A stretch of DNA of 64,000 bases from NCBI RefSeq assembly GCF_025642975.1, contig NZ_JANZKJ010000016.1:57044-121043 (forward strand), in the 5' to 3' direction. This DNA comes from Pseudomonas sp. RIT-PI-S (GTDB taxonomy: Bacteria; Pseudomonadota; Gammaproteobacteria; Pseudomonadales; Pseudomonadaceae). The notes under the pieces are model-generated. The model worked only from the letters and a program-made list of their open reading frames with translations. It made no database searches and was not told where the DNA came from. The position numbers were made by a program, and so were the translations under genes. Shown one piece after another: positions 47,613 through 56,784 of the stretch (within the stretch, counting starts at the first letter, position 1; each line of letters begins with the position of its first letter).

Positions 47613-49136
47613 TTAGCGCAGATGGATGGTGGTGTTCACGCCCGTGTTCACGCTGGCGTCGTCGAACCAACGCGCGGTCACGGTTTTGGTTTGGGTGTAG
47701 AACTGCACCACCTGCTTGCCATAAGGCCCGAGGTCGCCCAGCTTGGAACCGCGCGAGCCGGTGAAGCTGAAGAAGGGCACCGGCACCGGGATAGGGATGT
47801 TGATGCCCACCTGGCCCACGTCGATCTCGCTCTGGAACTTGCGCGCCGCTGCCCCGCTCTGGGTAAACAGGCCGGTACCGTTGCCGAAGGGATTTCGGTT
47901 GACCAGCGCGATCGCCTCGTCGAGGGTGTCCACTTCGAGGACCACCAGCACCGGGCCGAAGATCTCTTCGGTGTAGATGCGCATGTCCGTGGTCACGCCA
48001 GTGAACAGCGTGGGGCCCACGAAGTTGCCTTGCTCATAGCCCGGCACGCTCACGTTGCGGCCGTCCAGCTCCAGCCGCGCGCCTTGCTGCACGCCACTCT
48101 CGATCAGCTCTTCGATCCGCGCCTTCGCCCGGGGCGAAATCACCGGCCCTACGTCGGTGCCCGGCTCGCTGCCGGCGTTCACTTTGAGCTGCTGCGCCAA
48201 GGCTTTGAGGTCCGGTATCCACTTGCGGCTTTCGCCCACCATCACCACCACCGAGGTCGCCATGCAGCGCTGCCCAGCCGCGCCGAAGCCTGCCCCCACC
48301 AAGGCGTTGAGCGTCTGCTCGCGGTTGGCGTCCGGTAGCACCACGGCGTGGTTTTTCGCCCCCATCATCGCCTGCACGCGCTTGCCGTGCCGGCCCGCCA
48401 GGTCGTACACGTGAGTGCCCACCGCGGTGGAGCCCACGAAGGACACTGCCTTGATCGTAGGGTGAGTACAGATGGCGTCGACCACTTCTTTGCCGCCATG
48501 CACCACGTTGAGCACGCCCTGGGGTACACCGGCCTCCAAGGCCAGCTCCACCAGCAGCATGGTGGAAAGCGGGTCCTGCTCGGAAGGTTTGAGCACGAAG
48601 GTGTTGCCGCACACGATCGCCATGGGGAACATCCACAGCGGGATCATCGCCGGGAAGTTGAACGGGGTGATGCCGGCACACACACCGATGGGCTGGCGCA
48701 GGGTGTAGGTGTCCACGCCGCCCGCCACGTTTTCAGCGAACTCGCCCATTTGCAGGCTGCCAACCGAGCAAGCGTGCTCGACCACCTCCAGCCCACGGAA
48801 GATATCGCCCTCGGCATCGGCCACGGTCTTGCCCTGCTCGGCGCTGAGCACGGCAGCGATGCGCTTGCTGTGCTCGCGAATCAACGCCTGTAGCTTGAGC
48901 ATGATGCGCATGCGGGCGCCAATCGGGGTGGCTCGCCATTGCACGTACGCGCGCTCGGCGGCGGCCACGGCGGCATTCACTTCCTCTGCCGTGGCAAAGG
49001 GCACACGACCCAGCACTTGCTGGGTCGCGGGATTGACCACGTTCTGCCAGTGGGTCGTTCGGGACTCGACCCATTCGCCGTCGATCAGCAGCTTGACCGT
49101 GGCAGCCTGGGTGTCGGATGGAAGTGACGCATTCAT
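47613..49136 (-). CDS. mmsA: CoA-acylating methylmalonate-semialdehyde dehydrogenase
   Basis: This 507-residue enzyme starts at the ATG at 49136 (MNASLPSDTQAATVKLL), well inside a longer open frame whose upstream part is not ALDH-like. The aldehyde-dehydrogenase fold has GITPFNFPAMIPLWMFP and VGSTAVGTHVYD, and the catalytic Cys is in AAGQRCMATS. It converts methylmalonate semialdehyde to propionyl-CoA, the last step of valine and thymine breakdown. It forms an operon with mmsB and is divergent from a LysR regulator. Confidence 0.95.
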   Translation of the reverse strand: MNASLPSDTQAATVKLLIDGEWVESRTTHWQNVVNPATQQVLGRVPFATAEEVNAAVAAAERAYVQWRATPIGARMRIMLKLQALIREHSKRIAAVLSAEQGKTVADAEGDIFRGLEVVEHACSVGSLQMGEFAENVAGGVDTYTLRQPIGVCAGITPFNFPAMIPLWMFPMAIVCGNTFVLKPSEQDPLSTMLLVELALEAGVPQGVLNVVHGGKEVVDAICTHPTIKAVSFVGSTAVGTHVYDLAGRHGKRVQAMMGAKNHAVVLPDANREQTLNALVGAGFGAAGQRCMATSVVVMVGESRKWIPDLKALAQQLKVNAGSEPGTDVGPVISPRAKARIEELIESGVQQGARLELDGRNVSVPGYEQGNFVGPTLFTGVTTDMRIYTEEIFGPVLVVLEVDTLDEAIALVNRNPFGNGTGLFTQSGAAARKFQSEIDVGQVGINIPIPVPVPFFSFTGSRGSKLGDLGPYGKQVVQFYTQTKTVTARWFDDASVNTGVNTTIHLR

Positions 49137-49259
49137 GTAAACCTCCGCGTGATTGTTGTTATTCGCAGGATAAGGATGGGCGAAAACTGGCGTATGGGGC
49201 CTGCTTGAAGTATAGGTATGCAAACTTCCAACAAAAACCAAGATATAAGCCGGACCATC

Positions 49260-50207
49260 ATGCAAAAACACATTACGTCCCTGGCAGGGCTGAACTGGGA
49301 CGACCTGAAGTTTTTTCTCGAGGTAGCACGGCTGCGCAAGGCCAGCAGCGCGGCCAAGCGGCTGGGCGTGGACTACACCACGGTGTCGCGGCGGATCAAC
49401 GCACTCGAAGCGTCGCTCGGCACCCTGCTGTTCGAAAAGTCCCGCACCAATGGCTTCAGCCTCACCACCGAGGGCCAGCGCCTGCTCGGCTATGCCGAGG
49501 CCATCGAAAGCACCCTGCACATGGCCTGTGAGCAAGTGACGGGCTCGGGCCTCGCGCCCTCCGGCCATGTGCGCATGGGTTGCACCGAAGGCTTCGGTAG
49601 TTTTTTCGTGACCCCATTGCTCAGCCGCTTCGTGGAGCAACACCCGGCCATTTCGGTGGACATCCTGCCGCTGCCGCATTTCATCAGCCTGTCCAAGCGT
49701 GAAGCAGACATCGTGATCGCCCTTGAGCGCCCCGAGCACGGCCCTTATGTGTGCTGCAAGCTCACCGACTATCGCCTGCGCCTCTACGCTACCGCCGATT
49801 ACCTCGCCCGCCACGCGCCCATCACCGAGCTATCGCAACTGCCGGAACACCCCTTCGTCAGTTATGTGGATGACCTGGCGTTCAGCTCCGAACTGCTTTA
49901 CCTCAACCACCTGCTACCGGCCGCCAGCGCGCGCCTGCGCAGCACCAGCGTAGTCGCCCAGATGATCGCCGCCCGGCAGGGCCACGGGCTGGCCATCTTG
50001 CCGTGCTTCCTCGCCGCCGAAGCACCCGAGCTGGTGCCGGTGCTGCCCGAGAAGGTGAACATCACTCGGCAGTTCTGGATGTACTGCCGGGAGGACCTGC
50101 GCAAGTTGAAGCGGATTACCTTGTTGTGGGATTACATACGGGCGGAGACGGAACTCAACCGCCCGTTTTTGCTGGGCGAAACGCAAGCCCTGCGGTTTGC
50201 GGATTAA
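49260..50207 (+). CDS. LysR-family regulator next to mmsAB
   Basis: This 315-residue LysR protein has an HTH segment (about 15-75, SSAAKRLGVDYTTVSRRINALE) and an effector domain. I chose the ATG at 49260 (MQKHITSLAGLNWDDLK), which has GGA upstream; an ATG at 49218 would add 14 residues. It is divergent from mmsA with 123 bp between starts, so it is the likely regulator of mmsAB. P. aeruginosa uses an AraC-type MmsR instead, so the control differs here. Confidence 0.88.
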   Translation: MQKHITSLAGLNWDDLKFFLEVARLRKASSAAKRLGVDYTTVSRRINALEASLGTLLFEKSRTNGFSLTTEGQRLLGYAEAIESTLHMACEQVTGSGLAPSGHVRMGCTEGFGSFFVTPLLSRFVEQHPAISVDILPLPHFISLSKREADIVIALERPEHGPYVCCKLTDYRLRLYATADYLARHAPITELSQLPEHPFVSYVDDLAFSSELLYLNHLLPAASARLRSTSVVAQMIAARQGHGLAILPCFLAAEAPELVPVLPEKVNITRQFWMYCREDLRKLKRITLLWDYIRAETELNRPFLLGETQALRFAD

Positions 50208-50440
50208 ACAACGGCTGGGCCTAGTCAGTGGCATCACGGCCTCCAAGGCGCTCATCACTTCACAAAACCCTGAACTAATCATTTGCCGCAGCCTATTCAT
50301 TCTCCCGCTGCGTACTGCCTAACATCAGCCCATCGGATCGGGCCCGCAGAGGCCTGGCCTCGGTTTTCGCTTGCTACTGCCCTCACCGCCCGCGGCCCTG
50401 CCCGTGGGCCCGCGTAGCCGCCAGCCGAGAGTGTGTACCG

Positions 50441-51295
50441 ATGCAATTGGAAATCTTCCGCTCCCTCTGGGGCTATACCGCCAGCAAGGCGCAAGCCTTG
50501 GACGAGCTGCTGGCCGCGGGCTTCCAGGGCATGGAGGCGCGGTTACCGCTGGATGCCCTCCAACGCCGTGAGTTCGCTGCCTTTCTCGCCAGCAATGGCG
50601 TGCCCTATATTGCGACTGTTTTTACCGCCTACGATGTGCTGCCCAAGCAGGCCGCGCTGCCAGCCGAGCACCTGGATGACCTTCGGCGCAAGCTGGGCTG
50701 GGCCACGGAGTTGGCGCCGCGCTTCGTCAACGTGCTGGCCGGCAATGACCGCTGGCCACTCGGGCAGCAGGTCGAGTTCTTTGGCGAGCTGCTGGCCATG
50801 GCCCATGAACAAGGCGTGCCGGTGTTGGTAGAAACCCACCGGGCGCGTTCGTTGTTCAACCCCTGGGTCACCCTTGAACTGATCCACCAATTGCCGGCCT
50901 TGCGCTTCACCAGCGACATCAGCCACTGGGTGGTGTGCTGTGAGCGCCTGCTGGACGACCCCGCCGATGACCTCAGCCCTTTCGTTGAGCGGGTGGAGCA
51001 TATACAGGCGCGCGTCGGTTACGACCAAGGCCCGCAGGTGCCGCACCCAGGCGCGCCGGAATACGCCACGGCGCTGGCCTTCCACCAGCGCCACTGGGAG
51101 GCGGTGTGGCGGGCACAACAGGCCCGCGGCCGCACCGTCACCACGCTTACGCCTGAGTTCGGCGCGGACGGCTACCTGCATCATTTGCCTTTCACCAACG
51201 TGCCGGTAGCAGACCTCTGGGCCGTGAACCAGTGGATGGCCAACGCCGAGCGCGCGCATTTCCAACGCTTTCTCGAGGAGGGCCAAGCGGCATGA
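50441..51295 (+). CDS. Sugar phosphate isomerase/epimerase-like TIM-barrel protein
   Basis: This 284-residue protein has the AP-endonuclease-2/xylose-isomerase-like barrel fold: EIFRSLWGY at the start, LVETHRARSLFNPW, and metal-type residues in RFTSDISHWVV and HIQARVGYDQG. The metal ligands (Glu, Asp, His, Glu) are plausible, but the substrate is unknown. It is the first gene of a four-gene operon with a dioxygenase, a binding protein and an ABC permease-ATPase, and overlaps the next gene by 4 bp. Confidence 0.85.
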   Translation: MQLEIFRSLWGYTASKAQALDELLAAGFQGMEARLPLDALQRREFAAFLASNGVPYIATVFTAYDVLPKQAALPAEHLDDLRRKLGWATELAPRFVNVLAGNDRWPLGQQVEFFGELLAMAHEQGVPVLVETHRARSLFNPWVTLELIHQLPALRFTSDISHWVVCCERLLDDPADDLSPFVERVEHIQARVGYDQGPQVPHPGAPEYATALAFHQRHWEAVWRAQQARGRTVTTLTPEFGADGYLHHLPFTNVPVADLWAVNQWMANAERAHFQRFLEEGQAA

Positions 51296-52326
51296 GCAAC
51301 GCCAATTTCAGCAGTATCCCCGTGGTGAACATCGCAGGCTTGTTCAGCGTTGAGCTCGAACACCGCCTGGCCGTCGCCGAGCAGCTGGGCCGGGCCGCCA
51401 GCGAGGTGGGCTTTCTGTACATCACCGGGCACGGCATAGACCCGGCGTTGGTCAGCGGGCTGCAGCAGGCGGCGAAGGCGTATTTCGCGCAACCGCTCGA
51501 GGCGAAGATGCAGCACTACATCGGCGCCTCGGAAAGCCACAAGGGTTTCGTGCCCAAGGGTGAAGAGGTGTATGGCGAAGGCGAACCCGACCACAAAGAG
51601 GCGTTCGACATCGGCTTCGAGGTGCCGGCGGACGACCCGCTGTTCCTCGCACGCACGCCGCTGCTGGGCCCCAACCACTGGCCTGAGGTACCCGGGTTCC
51701 AGGCGGCGGTACAAGCGTATTACGCCGCGGTGTTCGCCTTGGGCGGCAAGCTGTTCAGCGGCTTCGCACTCGCCCTGGGCCTGGCTGAAGGTTATTTCGC
51801 CCCCATGGTCAGCCGCCCGCCGTCCAAGCTGCGGCTGATCCATTACCCTTTCGATGCGCGGCGGGTGGACGCCCCGGGCATCGGCGCGCATACCGATTAC
51901 GAGTGCTTCACGATCCTGCACGCCGACCAGCCGGGGCTGGAAGTCATGAACGACCAGGGTGAATGGGTGGACGCGCCGCCCATGCCTGGGGCGTTCGTGG
52001 TGAACATCGGCGACATGCTCGAAGTGATGACCGCCGGGGCCTTTGTCGCCACCGCCCACCGAGTACGCAAGGTGGCGGCGGAGCGCTATGCCTTCCCGCT
52101 GTTCTACGCCTGCGACTACCACACGCACATCGCCCCGCTGCCCAACTTCGCCAAGGGCCATCAGCAATACGAAGCGCTGCCTATTGGCGAGCACATGTGG
52201 GGCCAAGCCCTGCAAACCTACCAATACTTGCGCCGCAAGGTTGCCGCAGGGGAGTTGCAGCTGCCCAGCCATGCGCGCAAGCCCGCCAGTTTCGGCCACC
52301 TGAAGAACCAGGCAGCCGCGTTGTGA
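51292..52326 (+). CDS. Isopenicillin-N-synthase-like 2OG-Fe(II) oxygenase
   Basis: This 344-residue oxygenase starts at the ATG overlapping the previous stop. An N-terminal DIOX_N domain has VGFLYITGHGID. A C-terminal double-stranded beta helix has HxD in GAHTDYECF and the distal His in ATAHRVRKV. The usual RxS that anchors 2-oxoglutarate is read here as RYA (ERYAFPLF), so Ser is replaced by Ala. It oxidises a small substrate, probably the one imported by the adjacent ABC system; its identity is unknown. Confidence 0.88.
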   Translation: MSNANFSSIPVVNIAGLFSVELEHRLAVAEQLGRAASEVGFLYITGHGIDPALVSGLQQAAKAYFAQPLEAKMQHYIGASESHKGFVPKGEEVYGEGEPDHKEAFDIGFEVPADDPLFLARTPLLGPNHWPEVPGFQAAVQAYYAAVFALGGKLFSGFALALGLAEGYFAPMVSRPPSKLRLIHYPFDARRVDAPGIGAHTDYECFTILHADQPGLEVMNDQGEWVDAPPMPGAFVVNIGDMLEVMTAGAFVATAHRVRKVAAERYAFPLFYACDYHTHIAPLPNFAKGHQQYEALPIGEHMWGQALQTYQYLRRKVAAGELQLPSHARKPASFGHLKNQAAAL

Positions 52327-52367
52327 TCGCCCAGCCATTACTACTCGAACACCAGGAGCCTTCGCCC

Positions 52368-53156
52368 ATGCATCACGTCACCCGTTTCGGCCTGCTCGCC
52401 GCAGGCTTGCTGTGCGCCACCGCCTCCCTGGCAGCGCCCACCGCCACGCCTGGCGTACTCAAGGTGGGCATGGAGATCACTTACCCGCCGTTCGAGTCCT
52501 ACGACGAGAACAAGCAGGTGGTTGGCTCGGACCCAGAGCTGGCGCATTCGCTGGCCAAGGCCATGGGCGGTAAGGCAGACTTCGTCGACACCAAGTTCCC
52601 GAACCTGATCAATGGGCTCAACGCCGGGCACTACGACGCGATCATCTCCGGCATGTACATCACCCCGGAGCGAGAAGCCCAAGCGCAGGCGATCCCGTAT
52701 GCCAACACGGGCGCGGCGATCATGGTGCCCAAGGGTAGCGAGCTGAGCCCGAAAACCCCGGAAGACCTGTGCGGGCTGAAAATCGGCCTGGAGCAAGGCA
52801 CCACCTGGGTGGCCAAGTTCCGCGAGCTGTCCACCAGCTACTGCGTGCCTAACCAGAAAGGCGAGATCAGCGTGAGTGAATTCCCTTCGGCGCCGGAAGT
52901 GACCCAGGCCCTGCTGTCGAAGAACGTGCAGGCCCAGGTGGAGATCGCCGGCGCGGCGCACATGATCGCCCAGCGCACCAATGGCCGCGTGGTGGTCACT
53001 TCAGACAAGCTGGTGTACCCACAAACCCTGGGCATTTATGTGAAGAAAGGCAACGCTGACACCTATTCCGCCCTGCTGCAGGCGGTGAAAACCAGCAAAG
53101 AGAACGGTGAATACGCAGCCATTTTGAAAAAGTACGACCTGGAAGCGGTTAACTGA
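52368..53156 (+). CDS. Amino-acid-type ABC substrate-binding protein
   Basis: This 262-residue protein starts at the ATG at 52368. The signal peptide covers about residues 1-22 (ATASLA). The mature family-3 solute-binding fold opens LKVGMEITYPPFESYD and has SGMYITPEREAQAQAIPY. Two Cys (DLCGLKIG, SYCVPNQ) could form a disulfide. Relatives bind amino acids or opine-like compounds. It is followed by a stable hairpin and then the permease-ATPase. Confidence 0.9.
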   Translation: MHHVTRFGLLAAGLLCATASLAAPTATPGVLKVGMEITYPPFESYDENKQVVGSDPELAHSLAKAMGGKADFVDTKFPNLINGLNAGHYDAIISGMYITPEREAQAQAIPYANTGAAIMVPKGSELSPKTPEDLCGLKIGLEQGTTWVAKFRELSTSYCVPNQKGEISVSEFPSAPEVTQALLSKNVQAQVEIAGAAHMIAQRTNGRVVVTSDKLVYPQTLGIYVKKGNADTYSALLQAVKTSKENGEYAAILKKYDLEAVN

Positions 53157-53165
53157 TGTTCATCG

Positions 53166-53185
53166 GCCGCCCTTCCGGGGGCGGC
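53166..53185 (+). other. Stable hairpin between binding-protein and permease genes
   Basis: GCCGCCC (53166-53172) pairs with GGGCGGC (53179-53185) around a loop that includes TTCCGG. It lacks a T-tract, so it may stabilise the upstream mRNA for excess binding protein rather than terminate. Confidence 0.5.
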
Positions 53186-53198
53186 ACCTGAGGTGCCT

Positions 53199-54755
53199 AT
53201 GCCCTTCGACTGGAGTTACTTCGTTTCGCTGTTTTCCATGGCCGATTTCTGGAAAGCCTGCGTCACAGTCATCGCGTTGAGCACCCTCGCCTGGCTGCTC
53301 GGAATGCTGCTGGGGTTGCTGGTGGCTTCGGCCAAGCTCTCGCCTTCGCCGCTGCTGCGCCTGCCGGCCAGCGCTTATATATGGTTTTTCCGCAGCATCC
53401 CGCTGCTGGTGCTGGTGGTGTTCGTGTACAACCTGCCGCAGCTGTTCCCGGCCAGCGGCCCGCTGCTGTCACAACCCTTCTACTCCGGCTTGCTGGCGCT
53501 GGTGGTCACCGAGACGGCGTACATGGCCGAGATCCACCGCGGTGGGCTGATCTCCGTGCTCAAAGGGCAGCGGGAGGCTGGCCGCGCCTTGGGCATCCAT
53601 ACCATGGGGCTGCAACGGTTGATCGTGATCCCGCAGGCGTTTCGTATCTCACTGCCCACGCTGATCAACGAATACATCACGGTGGTCAAGCTCACCTCGC
53701 TGGTGTCGGTGATTTCCCTCACCGAACTGCTGACGGTGGGCCAACGGCTGTATGCGCAAAACTTCCTGGTCATGGAAACACTGGCGGCGGTGGCCGCCTA
53801 TTACGTGTTGATCGTCACGGTGTTTGGCTGGCTGCTGCAGTGGCTGGAACGCTCGCTGGACCTGAGCCGGCGCACCCCGCGAACCCTAAGCGAGGCGGCG
53901 GTCGCCGAGTTGCGCGGTGCACAACCGCCCGCTACCCCAGCCGACAAGCCAGCCCCCGGGCGAGGTGCGGCGCCCGCCTTGCAGCTGCGCAACCTGCACA
54001 AGCGCTATGACGACCATCCCGTGCTCAAGGGCATCGACCTGAGCATAGGCGCCGGCGAGGTGATTTCGATCATTGGCCCTTCTGGCTCGGGTAAAACTTC
54101 GCTGATCCGCACCATCAATGGCCTGGAAGGCATCGACCAGGGCGAGATCGTGCTGTTCGGCCAGAGCTATATCAACGCAGGAAACAGACTCAACACTGCG
54201 CAAGTCCGCTGCGGCATTCGCCGCATCGGCATGGTGTTCCAGAGCTTCAACCTGTTCCCCCATCGCACCCTGCTGGGCAACCTCACGCTCGCGCCGCGCT
54301 ACCACGGCCAGCCACGGGCGCTAAGCGAGCGCAGGGCATTGGCGCTGCTGGACAAGGTCGGGCTGCTGGCCCACGCCCACAAGTATCCGCAGCAGCTGTC
54401 CGGTGGGCAGCAGCAGCGGGTCGCTATCGCCCGCGCCATGGCGCTCGACCCGCAGATCATGCTGTTCGACGAACCCACGTCCGCGCTGGACCCGGAGCTG
54501 GTAGGCGAAGTGCTGAAGGTGATCCGCGACCTGGCCAACGAGGGCATGACGCTGGTGATCGTGACCCACGAAATGGACTTTGCCCTGTCGATCTCGGACC
54601 GGGTGATCTTCATGGAGAACGGCGTCATCGCCTTCGACGGCCCGCCCCAGGCGATACGCACCCACGCCGACGCGCGGCGGGTGCGGCGCTTCATTGGCCT
54701 GGACGAAGACGGCGCGCTGGCGCTTAACCTGCGGGCTCGAGCATCAGGCCGCTGA
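53199..54755 (+). CDS. Fused amino-acid ABC permease and ATPase
   Basis: This 518-residue protein starts at the ATG at 53199, with TGAGG 5 bp upstream. Residues 1-220 form a HisM-type permease (FWKACVTVIALSTLAWLL, RSIPLLVLVVFVY, EAA loop EAGRALGIHTMGLQ). A Pro/Ala-rich linker (about 225-255) joins it to a complete ATPase: Walker A GPSGSGKTS (293-301), signature LSGGQQQRVAIARA, Walker B IMLFDEPTSALDPE, H-loop VTHEMDF. A functional unit would be a homodimer serving the adjacent binding protein. Its 3' end overlaps the convergent recD by 32 bp. Confidence 0.92.
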   Translation: MPFDWSYFVSLFSMADFWKACVTVIALSTLAWLLGMLLGLLVASAKLSPSPLLRLPASAYIWFFRSIPLLVLVVFVYNLPQLFPASGPLLSQPFYSGLLALVVTETAYMAEIHRGGLISVLKGQREAGRALGIHTMGLQRLIVIPQAFRISLPTLINEYITVVKLTSLVSVISLTELLTVGQRLYAQNFLVMETLAAVAAYYVLIVTVFGWLLQWLERSLDLSRRTPRTLSEAAVAELRGAQPPATPADKPAPGRGAAPALQLRNLHKRYDDHPVLKGIDLSIGAGEVISIIGPSGSGKTSLIRTINGLEGIDQGEIVLFGQSYINAGNRLNTAQVRCGIRRIGMVFQSFNLFPHRTLLGNLTLAPRYHGQPRALSERRALALLDKVGLLAHAHKYPQQLSGGQQQRVAIARAMALDPQIMLFDEPTSALDPELVGEVLKVIRDLANEGMTLVIVTHEMDFALSISDRVIFMENGVIAFDGPPQAIRTHADARRVRRFIGLDEDGALALNLRARASGR

Positions 54756-56784
54756 GCCGGCGCACCCTGCGCCGCACGGCTTCCTCGAACACTCCCGGGC
54801 GCGGCTCGATCAAGCTGAACCAGCGCCTGGCGCGGGTGATCCCGGTGTAGATCAGCTCCTTGGTCAACACCGGGTTCAGCGCGTCGGGCAGCACCAGCGC
54901 GGTATGTTCGAACTCCGAGCCCTGGGACTTATGCACCGTCATGGCGTACACGGTTTCCACGTCCGTGAGGCGGCTGGGCAGCACGAAGCGCACGCCACCC
55001 TGGCCATCGTTGCGCGGGAACGCCACGCGCAGGGTCAGCCGTGACGAGCCTTCGGCTTCAGGCAGGCGCAAGGCAATGCCGATGTCGCCGTTCATCAGGC
55101 CCAGGCCATAGTCGTTGCGGGTCATTAATACCGGGCGGCCTTCGTACCAATGGTGGTCGCTCTCGATCAAGCCGCTGGCGTAGAGCGCGCGGGTGGCGCG
55201 CTGGTTGACCGCTTCCACGCCCCAAGGCCCCTTACGCACGGCGCAGAGCAGGCGGAAGCTGTCGAAGGCCTGCAGCACGTTCCCGGCCCAGGCCAGCCAG
55301 GCGGGGTCGGCCAGGTCAGCAGTGGCGGCCGGGCGTTGCTCACGCAGCACGCCCAGGTAAAAACGGTAGCCGCGCGCGCCACTCGTGCCTCGGGCCGCGC
55401 CGTTGAGCAGCAGCCGCTCCAGTGCCTGGTCGTGCTCACCTTGAAGGCGGCAGGTAGCAACATCCTCGAAGGCGCGGTCCGCCAGCACCCGACGGGCATC
55501 TTCCGGCCGCTGCTGGTTGACGCAGCGGGCCAGCTCACCGATCCCGCTGCCTTCACCGAAGCGCCGCGAGTAACGCAGCATCACCAGCTGCTGAGCCAGC
55601 GCATGTTCGTCGGCACGACCTTCGCTCAGCTCGGCCGCAGCCAGGCTTTCTCCGGCGATGGCTTCGAGCCAGGCACGGGTTTGCGCGGTATAGAAGCCTT
55701 GCTCGGCATCCCGACACAGGTCACCAAGCACCGCGCCGGCTTCCACCGAGGCGAGCTGGTCTTTATCGCCCAGCAGGATCAGCCGGGCACTGGCCGGCAG
55801 GGCGTCGAGCAGGTTGGCCATCATTTCCAGGTCAATCATCGAGGCTTCGTCGACCACCAGCACATCCAGCGGCAGCGGGTTACCTCGGTGATGGCGGAAG
55901 TGCCGGGTGCCGGGCCGGCTGCCGAGCAGGCGATGCACTGTGGTCACCTCGGTGGGGATGCGCGCCTTGACCGCGGGCGCCACGTTCAGGCCTTGCACTT
56001 GCAAGCCAATGGACTCGGTCAGCCTGGCGGCCGCCTTGCCGGTGGGCGCGGCAAGGCGAATCCGCAGCGGCCGGTTGGCCTCTACCCGCGGGCCCTGCAG
56101 CAGCGCCAGCAGGCGCACCACGGTAGTGGTTTTACCGGTGCCCGGCCCGCCAGTGATAATGCTGAGCGCCGCGCGGGTGGCCAGGGCGCAGGCGAGCTTT
56201 TGCCAATCCACATGCCCTGGCACCTGCTCCGGGAACAGCGCACCCAGGCGCTCGGGCAGGTCCGCGGGGGCTTCCGAGGCCTCGGCCAGCCGCCGCCGTA
56301 GCGCCACGTCCACCGCGCGCTCGTAGTTCCAGTAGCGTCGCAGGTACAGCCGGTTGCCGCTGAGCACCAGCGGCCGGCTGCGCTCGCCTCCGGTGCCTTC
56401 GGCCACCAGCGGCGACGCCAGCAGCGCTTGCCGCCAGCTGGCCAGGTCAAGCCGAGCGAGCACCACGGAAGGCAACACCTCACTGTTGAGGCTGGCCTCG
56501 CCTTCGGGTGGCAGGGAGAGCGCGAAGTCCGGCTCGAGCAGGGCCTGCGCCAGGTCCAGGCACACATGGCCGTGGCCCAGTTGATGGCTGGTAAGCGCGG
56601 CGGCCAGCAGCACCAGCGGGTCGGCCATGGCCACCCGTTCTGCAAAGAAGCGTACCAGCGCCTCGTCTAGCGGGCGCAGCCAGCCGCGTGCAACCCAGAG
56701 GTGCAGCAAACGGAACAAGCCTTCGGTGGATTCCAGCGGGGGCAACGTGATGGCGGCCTCGGCGTGGGTCATGGTATCGCTCAC
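54724..56784 (-). CDS. recD: Exodeoxyribonuclease V alpha subunit RecD
   Basis: This 686-residue SF1 helicase has Walker A TGGPGTGKTT near 211-220, Walker B with DEASMIDLEMM, and helicase motif VI near the end (YTGITRARRWFSLIEP). It is the fast 5'-3' motor of RecBCD. It overlaps recB by 4 bp (ATGA at 56781-56784), is the third gene of the recCBD operon, and ends convergently with the ABC gene. Confidence 0.96.
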   Translation of the reverse strand: MSDTMTHAEAAITLPPLESTEGLFRLLHLWVARGWLRPLDEALVRFFAERVAMADPLVLLAAALTSHQLGHGHVCLDLAQALLEPDFALSLPPEGEASLNSEVLPSVVLARLDLASWRQALLASPLVAEGTGGERSRPLVLSGNRLYLRRYWNYERAVDVALRRRLAEASEAPADLPERLGALFPEQVPGHVDWQKLACALATRAALSIITGGPGTGKTTTVVRLLALLQGPRVEANRPLRIRLAAPTGKAAARLTESIGLQVQGLNVAPAVKARIPTEVTTVHRLLGSRPGTRHFRHHRGNPLPLDVLVVDEASMIDLEMMANLLDALPASARLILLGDKDQLASVEAGAVLGDLCRDAEQGFYTAQTRAWLEAIAGESLAAAELSEGRADEHALAQQLVMLRYSRRFGEGSGIGELARCVNQQRPEDARRVLADRAFEDVATCRLQGEHDQALERLLLNGAARGTSGARGYRFYLGVLREQRPAATADLADPAWLAWAGNVLQAFDSFRLLCAVRKGPWGVEAVNQRATRALYASGLIESDHHWYEGRPVLMTRNDYGLGLMNGDIGIALRLPEAEGSSRLTLRVAFPRNDGQGGVRFVLPSRLTDVETVYAMTVHKSQGSEFEHTALVLPDALNPVLTKELIYTGITRARRWFSLIEPRPGVFEEAVRRRVRRLSGLMLEPAG

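Noticed and set aside
49137..49814. N-terminal 226-residue extension of mmsA in the same open frame
   Set aside because: It runs through the divergent LysR gene and does not resemble aldehyde dehydrogenase; the normal start is at 49136.
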